Origin: Mycolicibacterium alvei
GTDB lineage: Bacteria > Actinomycetota > Actinomycetes > Mycobacteriales > Mycobacteriaceae
Direction: 5' to 3'
NCBI RefSeq assembly: GCF_010727325.1
Contig: NZ_AP022565.1
Coordinates: 2,976,001 to 3,040,000 of the forward strand
DNA: 64,000 nt
Below the pieces are notes generated by a model. It saw nothing but the letters and a program-made list of their open reading frames with translations, searched no databases and was not told the origin of the DNA. Positions 16,575 through 25,319 of the stretch are shown one piece after another. A program made the position numbers and the translations under genes. Each line of letters starts with the position of its first letter. Positions within the stretch are counted from its first letter, which is position 1.

Positions 16575-18172
16575 TAGGGCGCCTTCAGCAGATCGAATCC
16601 CTTGTATCCAGCTGCCGCTGCCTCGTTGCAGATATCGAGGTACACGCCGAAGCCGCCGATGAACAGCATGAACATCCGAGGCTTGCCGGGCACATTGGCG
16701 CCCATGTACCAGGAGTTGGCCTTGGTGAACAGCGTGGCGTCGGCGCGCTCGGCACATTCGGCGATCCAACTGTCCACGGCATCAGGCGTCGGTTCGATTG
16801 CCGCGTAGCCGCTCTGGTCGAGATGGGCGATGGCATCGGCGATCCAGTTCACGTGCGCTTCGGCATGCAAGACCATGTTCGCCAGCACCGCCGGCGCCCC
16901 GGGGCCTGATACCAGAAACAGGTTAGGGAAGCCGTCGGTACCCAATCCGAGATAGGTGCGCGGCCCGTCGGCCCAGTCGTCAACCAACTTCTCGCCGCCG
17001 CGCCCGACGATGTCGATCTTGGCCAGTGTGCCGGTCATCGCGTCGAACCCGGTGGCCAGCACCAACGCGTCGATGTCATAGTGCGCGTCGGACGTGTTGA
17101 TTCCCGTTTCGTCGATCGATTCGATCGGTGTCCTACGGACACTCACGAGCTCGACGTTGGGACGGTTGAACGTCTGAAAGTAGTTGGTGTCGGTGCAGAT
17201 CCGCTTTGTCCCGATCGGGTGATCGTCGGGGATCAGCGCCTCGGCCAGGGCGGGGTCGTCGATCACGGCACGGATCTTGTTCTCGTAGAACTTGCGGGCC
17301 TCCTCGTTGGCTTCCAGGGAGACCATCTGATCGGCGAATGTCTTCGAGAACAGCACTCCGCCCAGTTCCCAACGCTTTTCGAAGGCATCGTGACGCTCTT
17401 CGGGCGTGGCTTCCATGGTGAGTTTGGGGTGTGCGACATGTGGCGAGCCACCGCCACTGCGCCAGGACATCCGGCGCCGCTCGGCATAGTTGGCCTTGGT
17501 TTCGGCAATCTCGTCGGCGGTCAGCGGCCGGTTGCCAGCCGGCACGCTGTAATTCGGCGTCCGTTGAAAGACATAGAGCTGCTGGGCCTGTTCGGCGATG
17601 ATCGGGATGGACTGGATCCCCGAGGATCCGGTGCCGATGACGGCGACGCGCTTACCGGTGAAATCCACATCCTCATGCGGCCAGTGCGCGGTGTGGTAGA
17701 CGTCGCCGGCGAAGCTGTCCAGACCCGGGAAGTCAGGAGTCATCGCCGCCGACAACGGGCCGGTGGCCATGACCACGAACCTCGCGTCAACAGCTTCGCC
17801 GGTATCGGTGGTGACGGTCCAGCGCAGCGTCTGCTCGTCGAGCACCGCCGAACTCACCCTGGTCTCGAACGTGATGTCGCGGCGCAGATCGAGCTTGTCG
17901 GCAACCCAGTTGATGTACTTCAAGATTTCGAACTGGGTGGCGTACTTCTCGGTCCACGTCCATTCCTGTTGGAGTTCCTCGGAGAACGAGTAGCAGTAGT
18001 CGACACTCTCGACATCACAACGCGCACCCGGGTAGCGGTTGAAGTACCAGGTGCCACCCACCTCCGGAGCGGCCTCGAAGACTCGCACCGACAACCCCTG
18101 CGACCGGAACTTGTGCAACGCGTACAGGCCACCGAAGCCGGCGCCCACCACCACAACATCTACGACGCTCAT
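16574..18172 (-). CDS. Type I Baeyer-Villiger monooxygenase
   Basis: 532 residues from the ATG at 18172; a GTG at 18187 adds five residues but has no ribosome site. Two Rossmann motifs (GAGFGG and GTGSSG) flank the BVMO fingerprint FxGxxxHxxxW (FAGDVYHTAHW, about residues 154-164). The C-terminus (MFMLFIGGFGVYLDICNE) resembles the cyclohexanone/steroid monooxygenase branch. Such FAD/NADPH enzymes insert oxygen beside a ketone to give an ester or lactone. First gene of a five-gene operon, divergent from kshB, with the cluster motif at 18231-18244 between them. Steroid ketone or side-chain substrate is inferred. Confidence 0.9.
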   Translation of the reverse strand: MSVVDVVVVGAGFGGLYALHKFRSQGLSVRVFEAAPEVGGTWYFNRYPGARCDVESVDYCYSFSEELQQEWTWTEKYATQFEILKYINWVADKLDLRRDITFETRVSSAVLDEQTLRWTVTTDTGEAVDARFVVMATGPLSAAMTPDFPGLDSFAGDVYHTAHWPHEDVDFTGKRVAVIGTGSSGIQSIPIIAEQAQQLYVFQRTPNYSVPAGNRPLTADEIAETKANYAERRRMSWRSGGGSPHVAHPKLTMEATPEERHDAFEKRWELGGVLFSKTFADQMVSLEANEEARKFYENKIRAVIDDPALAEALIPDDHPIGTKRICTDTNYFQTFNRPNVELVSVRRTPIESIDETGINTSDAHYDIDALVLATGFDAMTGTLAKIDIVGRGGEKLVDDWADGPRTYLGLGTDGFPNLFLVSGPGAPAVLANMVLHAEAHVNWIADAIAHLDQSGYAAIEPTPDAVDSWIAECAERADATLFTKANSWYMGANVPGKPRMFMLFIGGFGVYLDICNEAAAAGYKGFDLLKAP

Positions 18173-18230
18173 CGATCCACTGCTCACAGGGCGAACGGTA
18201 GGCGCCGATCACGCACGCGACCGCCACAGT

Positions 18231-18244
18231 TCCCGGTCACCGGA
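18231..18244 (-). promoter_or_regulatory. Cluster motif site 2 (BVMO operon / kshB)
   Basis: Reads TCCGGTGACCGGGA on the minus strand, 13 of 14 matches. Located between divergent genes: 44 bp from the GTG (59 bp from the ATG) of the BVMO gene and 75 bp from the kshB start. Confidence 0.65.
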
Positions 18245-18318
18245 CCGCAAGACCTGACGTCCCGACCACCGGAATCGGCGGATTGCCTCATTGGCTGCGT
18301 CGGCGAGAATCTCGGCCC

Positions 18319-19383
18319 ATGACCGACCCGAGCCTGCAGACCAGACGGAGCGTCGTTGTCACGGTGGCCGATGTCATCGATGAAAGCCCCGACGCTCGGT
18401 CTCTGGTTTTCACTGTGCCGCAGGACCAGCAGGAGCGATTTTCGTATCGACCCGGACAATTCCTGACGCTACGGGTGCCAAGCGAGCTGACCGGATCAGT
18501 GGCCCGGTGCTACTCACTCGCCAGCTCACCGCACACCGATCCCGCCCCCAAGGTGACGGTCAAGCGCACCGCCGACGGCTACGGTTCGAATTGGTTGTGC
18601 GACAACGTCGATGTCGGCGACACCCTCGAGGTACTGCCGCCTTCGGGGTTGTTCACCCCGGCAAGTCTCGACACCGACTTTCTGTTGTGGGCAGCGGGCA
18701 GCGGAATCACTCCGGTGATGTCGATTTTGAAGTCGGTGTTGTCGGCCGGCACCGGGCGGGTGGTCCTGTGCTACGCCAACCGCGACGAACGCTCGGTGAT
18801 CTTCGCCGGCGAACTACGCGAACTCGCCGCCCGCTACGCAGGCCGACTGACGGTGCTGCACTGGTTGGAATCGGTTCAGGGCCTGCCGACCCACGCCCAG
18901 CTGAGCGGATTCGCCCACACTGTTTTCGCCGGGTCCACGGGCTTCGAGGCCTTCGTCTGCGGGCCGGCCCCGTTCATGGCGGTCATCAAGGAGACTCTTC
19001 TCGAGGCCGGTGTCGAGCGGGACCGGATTCACCTCGAGGTGTTCCAGTCGCTGTCCGGTGACCCGTTCGCCGATGACACCACCGCACCGGCAACAGTTTC
19101 CGACGAAGATGACGCCGCCGACCTTCAGGTCGATCTAGACGGCACCAGTCACCGGCTGAGGTGGCCGCGCCAGGCGACGTTGGTCGACGTGTTGATCCGC
19201 TCGGGTGTCGACGTTCCGTATTCCTGCAAGGAGGGACAGTGCGGATCGTGCGCGGCCACGGTGGTTCGCGGGGAGGTGGACATGGCCGCCTGCGACATTC
19301 TCGAACCCGAGGATATCGCCGACGGGGTGATCCTCGGCTGCCAGGCACGACCGGTCTCCGACGACGTCCACATCGAGTTCTGA
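18319..19383 (+). CDS. kshB: 3-Ketosteroid 9-alpha-hydroxylase reductase component (KshB type)
   Basis: 354 residues from the ATG at 18319. Domains in order: FAD-binding (RCYSLAS at about 65-71, matching RxYS), NAD-binding (GSGITPVMS about 130, CGPAPF about 215) and a C-terminal plant-type 2Fe-2S domain (CKEGQCGSC about 299-307, final Cys after ILGC). This is the arrangement of KshB/HmP and phenylacetate epoxidase reductases. It passes NADH electrons to the Rieske oxygenase KshA, encoded at 51349. The distant kshA and the adjacent hsaA/hsaC genes support KshB over other reductases. It may be transcribed with hsaA, although motif site 3 lies between them. Confidence 0.88.
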   Translation: MTDPSLQTRRSVVVTVADVIDESPDARSLVFTVPQDQQERFSYRPGQFLTLRVPSELTGSVARCYSLASSPHTDPAPKVTVKRTADGYGSNWLCDNVDVGDTLEVLPPSGLFTPASLDTDFLLWAAGSGITPVMSILKSVLSAGTGRVVLCYANRDERSVIFAGELRELAARYAGRLTVLHWLESVQGLPTHAQLSGFAHTVFAGSTGFEAFVCGPAPFMAVIKETLLEAGVERDRIHLEVFQSLSGDPFADDTTAPATVSDEDDAADLQVDLDGTSHRLRWPRQATLVDVLIRSGVDVPYSCKEGQCGSCAATVVRGEVDMAACDILEPEDIADGVILGCQARPVSDDVHIEF

Positions 19384-19401
19384 GCCGTCCGTCCCCACGT
19401 T

Positions 19402-19415
19402 TCCACTGACCGGGA
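19402..19415 (+). promoter_or_regulatory. Cluster motif site 3 (hsaA-hsaC operon)
   Basis: TCCACTGACCGGGA, 13 of 14 matches, in the 98 bp between kshB and hsaA and 67 bp before the hsaA ATG. It implies a separate or additional promoter for hsaA. Confidence 0.65.
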
Positions 19416-19481
19416 TTGGCCCCCGCCGCCCGGGTCAAAGCGGTACACCATCAGTACAGCCCTCGACGATAGGACCGAACC

Positions 19482-20663
19482 ATGACTGAGCGCGTAATCG
19501 ACCGGGTGCGCGACCTCGCCGACCAGTTGCGCCACCAGGGCGCCGAAGCCGAGAAGATCGGCAAGCTCACCGACGAGACCGTCAAGATGATGAAGGCGGC
19601 GGGAAACATCCGCCTGTTGCAGCCCAAGGCTCACGGCGGCTTGGAAGTCCATCCGCGCGAGTTCGCCGAGACCGTGATGGCCACCGCGGCACTGGACCCT
19701 TCGGCCGGATGGATCAACGGTGTGGTGGGCGTGCACCCGTACCAGCTCGCGTACGCCGACCCGAAGGTCGCTGCCGAGATCTGGGCCGAGGACGTCGACA
19801 CCTGGGTCGCGTCTCCCTACGCGCCGCAGGGTGTGGCCACGCCCGTCGACGGCGGCTACATCTTCAACGGCCGCTGGCAGTTCAGCTCGGGCACCGACCA
19901 TTGCGACTGGATCTTTCTAGGCGCGATGCTCGGCGACCCTGAAGGCAAACCACTGATGCCGCCGCAGATGCTGCACATGATCCTGCCGCGCAAGGACTAC
20001 GAGATCGTAGAAGACTCGTGGAACGTCGTGGGACTGCGCGGGACCGGCTCGAAGGACGTCATCGTCAAGGATGCGTTCGTACCGTCGTACCGGACGATGG
20101 ACGCGATGAAAGTCATGGACGGCACGGCCCAGCGCGAAGCCGGGATGACCGAGACGCTATACCTGATGCCGTGGTCGACGATGTTCCCGCTCGGCATCAG
20201 CTCGGCGACCATCGGCATCGCCGAGGGCGCCCTGGCCGCCGCGCTCGATTACCAGCGTGAGCGGGTCAACTCCAGCGGTGTGGCGATCAAGGACGACCCC
20301 TACGTCATGTATGCGATCGGCGAGGCCGCCGCAGATATCAACGCCGCCCGGCAGGAATTGCTGGCCAACGCCGACCGCATCTACGACATCGTCGACTCGG
20401 GCAAGGAAGTCTCGTTCGAAGACCGGGCGGCGGGCCGGCGCACCCAGGTGCGGGCGGTGTGGCGGGCGGTGTCGGCCGTCGACGAGATCTTCGCCCGCTG
20501 CGGCGGCAATGCCGCGCGGATGGACAAACCGCTGCAACGGTATTGGCGTGATGTGCATGTCGGCCAGGCCCACGCGATTCACGTTCCGAGCACGGTCTAT
20601 CACGCGTCGGCCCTGAGTTCGCTGGGCGTGGACCCGCAGGGTCCCCTGCGAGCGATGATCTGA
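19482..20663 (+). CDS. hsaA: Flavin-dependent monooxygenase, HsaA type (3-HSA hydroxylase)
   Basis: 393 residues, almost the length of HsaA (394). An acyl-CoA-dehydrogenase-fold, group D flavin monooxygenase: landmarks are LLQPKAHGGLEVHP (about 45-58), ALDPSAGWINGVVGVH, SPYAP, FNGRWQFSSGTDHCDW and VVGLRGTGSKDVIVKDAFVP (about 182-201). All of these correspond to segments I recall in M. tuberculosis HsaA. It hydroxylates the phenolic A-ring of the secosteroid using reduced flavin from HsaB (encoded at 55118). Followed 13 bp later by hsaC, in the expected order. Confidence 0.85.
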   Translation: MTERVIDRVRDLADQLRHQGAEAEKIGKLTDETVKMMKAAGNIRLLQPKAHGGLEVHPREFAETVMATAALDPSAGWINGVVGVHPYQLAYADPKVAAEIWAEDVDTWVASPYAPQGVATPVDGGYIFNGRWQFSSGTDHCDWIFLGAMLGDPEGKPLMPPQMLHMILPRKDYEIVEDSWNVVGLRGTGSKDVIVKDAFVPSYRTMDAMKVMDGTAQREAGMTETLYLMPWSTMFPLGISSATIGIAEGALAAALDYQRERVNSSGVAIKDDPYVMYAIGEAAADINAARQELLANADRIYDIVDSGKEVSFEDRAAGRRTQVRAVWRAVSAVDEIFARCGGNAARMDKPLQRYWRDVHVGQAHAIHVPSTVYHASALSSLGVDPQGPLRAMI

Positions 20664-20676
20664 GAGGACAGCTCTA

Positions 20677-21585
20677 ATGGGACTGATCAAGAGCCTTGGC
20701 TACGTCACCGTTGCCGCCTCCGACATCGAGCGGTGGCGTCACTTCGCGTTCAACGTGCTCGGCTTCGCCACCGGCGCAGGACCCGACGAGTCTGCGTTGT
20801 ACCTGCGGATGGACGAGCGTGCCGCCCGCATCATCGTCGTGCCCGGAGACGTCGACAAGATCATGACCGTCGGCTGGGAAGTGCGCGACCACGCGGACCT
20901 TGAGCAGGTCAAGGCAGCACTCGATGCCGCAGGAGTGCCGTTCAAACAGCTGTCGGTCGATGAAGCCGACGCGCGGAGGGCCGAGGAGGTCATCGCCTTC
21001 GAGGATCCGGCCGGCACTGCGCTGGAGGTATTCCACGGCCCGGTCCTCGACCACTCCCCTGTCATCACCCCACACGGTGCGAAGTTCGTCACCGGCGAGC
21101 AGGGCCTGGGACACGTGGTGCTGCCGGCGCTCGACGTGAACGGCTTGTTCCAGTTCTATACCGAAGTACTGGGTTTCAAGTCCCGCGGTGCGTTCCGCGT
21201 CCCCGTGCCACCGGAGTTCGGCCCGGTGCGGGTCCGGTTCATGGGTGTCAACCAGCGCCATCACAGCCTGGCGATCTGTCCCGCACAGAATCTGCGGGAT
21301 CCGGGCCTGATCCATCTCATGGTCGAGGTCGACGCCCTCGATACGGTGGGTCAGGCACTGGATCGCGTCAACGCAGAGGGCTTTCAACTTTCCTCTACGT
21401 TGGGCCGCCACACCAACGACAAGATGGTGTCGTTCTACGTGCGTGCCCCCGGCGACTGGGACATCGAGTTCGGCACCGAGGGTATGCGCGTCGACGAAAC
21501 CTATTACACCGCTGAAGAAATCACCGCGGACAGCTACTGGGGACACCAGTGGGTAACCGATCTACCGAAGGCTATGCAACCGTGA
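20677..21585 (+). CDS. hsaC: Extradiol ring-cleavage dioxygenase, HsaC/BphC type
   Basis: 302 residues, type I two-domain VOC extradiol dioxygenase. The C-terminal catalytic domain has the 2-His-1-carboxylate iron ligands His146 (LGHVVL), His213 (LIHLMVEV) and Glu264 (DIEFG), plus the active-site residues expected near His196, His245 and Tyr254. It opens the catechol A-ring made by HsaA, giving the substrate of the HsaD-like hydrolase. The stop overlaps the next gene in GTGA, so the two are probably co-translated. Confidence 0.9.
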   Translation: MGLIKSLGYVTVAASDIERWRHFAFNVLGFATGAGPDESALYLRMDERAARIIVVPGDVDKIMTVGWEVRDHADLEQVKAALDAAGVPFKQLSVDEADARRAEEVIAFEDPAGTALEVFHGPVLDHSPVITPHGAKFVTGEQGLGHVVLPALDVNGLFQFYTEVLGFKSRGAFRVPVPPEFGPVRVRFMGVNQRHHSLAICPAQNLRDPGLIHLMVEVDALDTVGQALDRVNAEGFQLSSTLGRHTNDKMVSFYVRAPGDWDIEFGTEGMRVDETYYTAEEITADSYWGHQWVTDLPKAMQP

Positions 21586-23051
21586 CACTCACCGAAGGCA
21601 TCCAACCGATCCCGGCCGGCGCGATCATCGAGTGGGCCGACGAAGCCGACGTGGTCATCGCCGGCTATGGCGTTGCCGGCGCCGCCGCTGCCGTGGAGGC
21701 GACACACGCCGGAGCCGAAGTACTGGTGCTCGAACGCACCGGGTCGTGGGGCGGAGCCGCAGCTATGGCCGGTGGTTTCATCTACCTCGGTGGCGGTACT
21801 GCGCTCCAAAAGGCCTGCGGCTTCGAGGATTCGGTCGACAACATGGCCGCGTTCCTCGACGTTGCCATGGGCCCGGGCGCAGATTCGCAGCGCATCGCCG
21901 ATTACTGCGAGGGAAGCGTCGCGCACTTCGACTGGCTCGTGAGCTGCGGCGTGCCGTTCAAAGCCGAGTTCTTCGGAGAGCCCGGCTGGGAGCCGATGGG
22001 CGATCAGGGGCTCATGTACAGCGGCGGGGAGGACTCGTACCCGTTCAACACCATCGCCGCGCCGGCTCCGCGCGGCCATGTACCCCAGATGCAGAACAAG
22101 AAGCAGGGTGAAGCCAGCGCAGGCTTCATGCTGATGAAGGGCTTGGTCGACACAGCCACCGCGGCCGGGACACGGTCGCTGTATGACGTGCGCGTGCAGG
22201 CCTTGATCGTGGAGTCGGACGGCCGAGTCGTCGGGATCCGGACCCGGCGCTACGGCACCACGATGGACATCCGGGCCCGACGAGGCGTGGTACTGGCCAC
22301 CGGAAGTTTCGCCTACAACGAGGCCATGGTGGCTCGTTATGCCCCAGGAATCGCCGGCCGGCCGGCCTCCGCGATCGAGCAGCACGACGGGCAGGCCATC
22401 CGGATGGCACATGCGCTCGGCGCCGATCTGGCCCATATGGACGCCACCGAGGTCGCCCTGTTCATCGACCCTCAACAGCTGGTGCGCGGGATTCTGGTGA
22501 ACGAACGGGGTCAACGGTATGTCGCCGAGGACACCTACCCCGGCCGGGCCGGCCAGCTCACGCTCTACCACCAGAACAACACCGCCTACCTCATCATCGA
22601 CGGCGACGCCCAGGAGGAGGCGATGGCCTCGCTCTCGCCGCAGTTGATGATGCGGCCGCCGACGTGGGTCACTGACACCGTCGCGGATCTGGAGGCCGAG
22701 ATCGGGCTTCCGCCGAACTCGTTGCAGGCCACCGTCGATGCCTACAACGAGGGCGCGGCACGCGGTGAGGATCCACTGCTGCACAAGAAGGCGCAGTGGC
22801 TCAAGCCGATCAAGTCTCCCGTAGGCGCCATCGACCTTCGCGACAGCACCGGCGGATTCACGCTCGGCGGCCTGCACACCACACTCGATGCCGAGGTGCT
22901 CCATGTCAGCGGCGAGCCTATCCCGGGACTGTTCGCCGCCGGACGCTGTACCGCAGGCCTCGCCGCATGGGGCTATGCCAGCGGCGTGTCACTGGGCGAC
23001 GGGAGTTTCTACGGTCGCCGCGCCGGACGGGCCGCCGCGGCATCTGCCTGA
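21582..23051 (+). CDS. KstD-like FAD-dependent oxidoreductase
   Basis: 489 residues from the GTG at 21582, in a GTGA overlap with hsaC; an ATG 33 bp upstream is possible. Flavoprotein of the fumarate reductase/3-ketosteroid dehydrogenase family: GYGVAGAAAAVEA dinucleotide motif (about 30-42), LERTGSWGGAAAMAGGFIYLGGGTALQ, and a C-terminal flavin lobe ending AAGRCTAGLAAWGYASGVSLGDG. It is more distant from canonical KstD than the protein at 52597. It may be a delta-4(5-alpha)-dehydrogenase or another enone-forming or enone-reducing enzyme. Last gene before a strong terminator. Confidence 0.75.
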   Translation: MTLTEGIQPIPAGAIIEWADEADVVIAGYGVAGAAAAVEATHAGAEVLVLERTGSWGGAAAMAGGFIYLGGGTALQKACGFEDSVDNMAAFLDVAMGPGADSQRIADYCEGSVAHFDWLVSCGVPFKAEFFGEPGWEPMGDQGLMYSGGEDSYPFNTIAAPAPRGHVPQMQNKKQGEASAGFMLMKGLVDTATAAGTRSLYDVRVQALIVESDGRVVGIRTRRYGTTMDIRARRGVVLATGSFAYNEAMVARYAPGIAGRPASAIEQHDGQAIRMAHALGADLAHMDATEVALFIDPQQLVRGILVNERGQRYVAEDTYPGRAGQLTLYHQNNTAYLIIDGDAQEEAMASLSPQLMMRPPTWVTDTVADLEAEIGLPPNSLQATVDAYNEGAARGEDPLLHKKAQWLKPIKSPVGAIDLRDSTGGFTLGGLHTTLDAEVLHVSGEPIPGLFAAGRCTAGLAAWGYASGVSLGDGSFYGRRAGRAAAASA

Positions 23052-23062
23052 CTGCAGCTACG

Positions 23063-23102
23063 GAAAGATCGCGAGACGCCTCCACGTGTCTCGCGATCTT
23101 TC
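23063..23102. terminator. Hairpin terminator after the kshB-hsaA-hsaC-kstD-like operon
   Basis: Perfect 15-bp inverted repeat (GAAAGATCGCGAGAC and its complement GTCTCGCGATCTTTC) with a 10-nt loop, 11 bp after the stop at 23051 and before the convergent isomerase gene at 23142. The A-rich and T-rich ends suit termination in both directions. Confidence 0.85.
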
Positions 23103-23141
23103 GTATTCGGTGTGGACCTGTTGCCAGGTCGGTGAAGCCAG

Positions 23142-23522
23142 CTATACCTCAACAAGGTCCGCTGGCGCGAAATAGCTTCGCACCGAGGTGATCTTGCCGT
23201 CTCCGTCGAATGTCATCGTGTCGATCGGTTGCAGGCGCATCGGGGTGTCGCCGACCTTGAAACTGATGGTGAACGAGAACGCCGCCTCGTTTCCGACGAC
23301 ACGGAGCAACACCAGTTCGGTCTGGCGATCCAATGCCTCCAAGGTGGAGAAGAATTCGTGGATCTCCGCCCGGCCGGTCCGGACATCACTGCCGACCGGA
23401 TCTTCCACGGTCGCGTGTTCGGCAAACAGTTCCAGGAGATCATCGGCGCTACCGGTCGCGAGCAGCGAGACGTAGCGACGAATCACGTCGGCAATATGGT
23501 CATCCCTGGTTGACGACATCAT
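23142..23522 (-). CDS. Ketosteroid isomerase-like NTF2 protein
   Basis: 126 residues, the size of steroid delta-5-3-ketoisomerases. The helical start (IADVIRRYVSLLATGSADDLLELFAEHATVEDPVGSDV) supplies the Tyr (about 17) and Asp (about 41) positions used by KSI. The sheet (AAFSFTISFKVGDTPMRLQPIDTMTFDGDGKITSVRSYFAP) has the classic FDxxGKIxxxRxY ending. It probably moves the double bond of a 3-keto-5-ene steroid into conjugation. The start overlaps the ADH stop (ATGA), and both follow an SDR that could provide the 3-keto group. Last gene of the sulfotransferase operon. Confidence 0.82.
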   Translation of the reverse strand: MMSSTRDDHIADVIRRYVSLLATGSADDLLELFAEHATVEDPVGSDVRTGRAEIHEFFSTLEALDRQTELVLLRVVGNEAAFSFTISFKVGDTPMRLQPIDTMTFDGDGKITSVRSYFAPADLVEV

Positions 23523-24535
23523 TCACCCCTCAACGTGATCACGACCTTGTCGGCCGCACCGGGTGTGGCAACACACCGCAACGCCTCTTCCAGGTCATCG
23601 AACTCGAAGGTGTGGCTGATGATCTCCCGGTACTTCTCCCAGTTGTCGACGATGTCTTTCGTCACCTCGAAGATCACACTGGGATAGCCCATCGATCCGA
23701 TGATCGTCAGTTCATTACTCATCACATTCATGAAGTCCATGCTGATGGGCTCTTTATGGACAGCCACGATACCGAGCTTGGCTCCGCGCTTGGCGGCCCC
23801 CAGCGCCGTCTCGACAGCTGCCGGTACCCCGGCGGCGTCCAGGAACACGTCGGTGCCAGACCTGTTGGGCCACATCGAGTCCCCTGGCCCGTGCAACTCG
23901 ACCAATCGCGCGATGACGTCCTCGTCCTTCGAGTTGATCACGGCATCGGCGCCGACCTTCAGTGCCTTCTCCAGCCGGGAAGGCAGGATGTCGGCCACCA
24001 CCACGTGTTTGACTCCCCTCGACTTCAAGGCGATCGTGATGCCCAGGCCGATGGGCCCGGCGCCGAGCACGAGCACCTGGTCGCTCGTCCGAGGTGCCAC
24101 CTGGTTGACCGCGTGAAGGGCAACCGCCATGGGTTCGTTGAGCGCCGCGACCTCGTACGGGATGTGGTCGGGCACCACCTCCAGACTCCGGCCGCGGACG
24201 GCATCCTTGATGAGCAGGTAGTCGGCCAGCGCACCGACCGAACCGCCGTTGCCGATGATGTCGTCCGCGACCGCCATGGGATTGACCACGACACGGTTAC
24301 CGACCGCTATCCCATTCACATCGCTGCCGACTTCCACCACCTCACCGGCCGGTTCGTGACCGATAGGCATGCAGCCGTGCCGCGGCGGCAGACCTCCAAT
24401 GGAGATGTAGAGCGTGTCGGAACCACAAATCCCGCACGCTCGAATCCGCACCAGCACGTCATGAGAACTCACCGTAGGCGTTGGCACATCCATGATTTCG
24501 GTGTTGTCGGGGGCGGTGATGATGGCTGCTCTCAC
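23519..24535 (-). CDS. Zinc-type alcohol dehydrogenase (MDR) without structural zinc lobe
   Basis: 338 residues, medium-chain dehydrogenase. The catalytic zinc site is intact (CGICGSD at about 34-40, GHEPAGE with His and Glu about 59-65), as is the GAGPIGLG cofactor loop (about 158-165). The four-Cys structural zinc lobe normally at 90-115 is missing; the chain passes directly through ADDIIGNGGSVGALADYLL. Similar losses occur in some sorbitol and threonine dehydrogenase relatives. Likely oxidises a hydroxyl of the operon substrate. It starts 34 bp after an SDR gene. Confidence 0.85.
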   Translation of the reverse strand: MRAAIITAPDNTEIMDVPTPTVSSHDVLVRIRACGICGSDTLYISIGGLPPRHGCMPIGHEPAGEVVEVGSDVNGIAVGNRVVVNPMAVADDIIGNGGSVGALADYLLIKDAVRGRSLEVVPDHIPYEVAALNEPMAVALHAVNQVAPRTSDQVLVLGAGPIGLGITIALKSRGVKHVVVADILPSRLEKALKVGADAVINSKDEDVIARLVELHGPGDSMWPNRSGTDVFLDAAGVPAAVETALGAAKRGAKLGIVAVHKEPISMDFMNVMSNELTIIGSMGYPSVIFEVTKDIVDNWEKYREIISHTFEFDDLEEALRCVATPGAADKVVITLRGE

Positions 24536-24569
24536 GTGAAGTTCCTTCCCATCGATGTCGTTGAATCAC

Positions 24570-25319
24570 TCAGAGCACGCTGTAGCCACCGTCGACGACG
24601 AGCGCCGATCCGGTGCTGTAGGAGGCATTGCCACTGCACAGGTAGAGGATGGGACTGGCGATCTCCTCCGGCGTGGCGAACCGTCCGAGCGGAATGTGGT
24701 CAACCTGTTCCTGCTTGACCTCCGGCACGTAGTCCATCGGTGCGGTCATGCGGGTGGCAGTGACGCCGGGGACGACGGCGTTGACTCGGATACCATCGGC
24801 GGCCCATTTCACGGCCAGGTTTCGGGTGAGCGCGAGCACTCCCGCCTTCGCCGATCCGTACCCGGGCACCACCGGCACGGATCGGATTGCCGCCATGGAT
24901 GCGAGCATGACCACGCTCGCGCCGCCGGGAGCCTTCGACGCCATCAGCGCACCGTGCAACCGTTCGGTCAGCTTGAACGGGGCGAGCAGGTTGACCTCCA
25001 CCGACAACGCGAACCCCTCCGGGGTGGATTCGTCGAGCCCGCCCGGAAAATTGGCCCCGGCGTTGTTGATGAGAATGTCCAAATCGGAGAACGAGTCAGC
25101 CAGCGCCGCAATGCCGTCTGAATCGGTCAGCGCCAACTGCCGATACTCCAGTCCCGACAGATCGACGTCGTAATCCTGCGGCCCTCCTTTGGTACCGGTG
25201 ATCGTGACATCCGCTCCGCTGTCGCGAAGAAGCGATGCGGTCGCGTGGCCGATGCCACTCGTGCCGCCGGTGACCAGCGCGTTCGCACCGGTGAAGTCGA
25301 ACTGCACACGGTTGGTCAT
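24570..25319 (-). CDS. SDR family oxidoreductase
   Basis: 249 residues, FabG-like classical SDR: TGGTSGIG (about 17-24), NNAG (about 86), Ser in LASMAA, YGSAK, and a C-terminal SYSTGSALVVDGG. Its upstream overlap with the MBL-fold gene (ATGA) and downstream ADH and KSI suggest oxidation of a hydroxysteroid to a ketosteroid. NAD or NADP preference is not evident. Confidence 0.88.
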   Translation of the reverse strand: MTNRVQFDFTGANALVTGGTSGIGHATASLLRDSGADVTITGTKGGPQDYDVDLSGLEYRQLALTDSDGIAALADSFSDLDILINNAGANFPGGLDESTPEGFALSVEVNLLAPFKLTERLHGALMASKAPGGASVVMLASMAAIRSVPVVPGYGSAKAGVLALTRNLAVKWAADGIRVNAVVPGVTATRMTAPMDYVPEVKQEQVDHIPLGRFATPEEIASPILYLCSGNASYSTGSALVVDGGYSVL

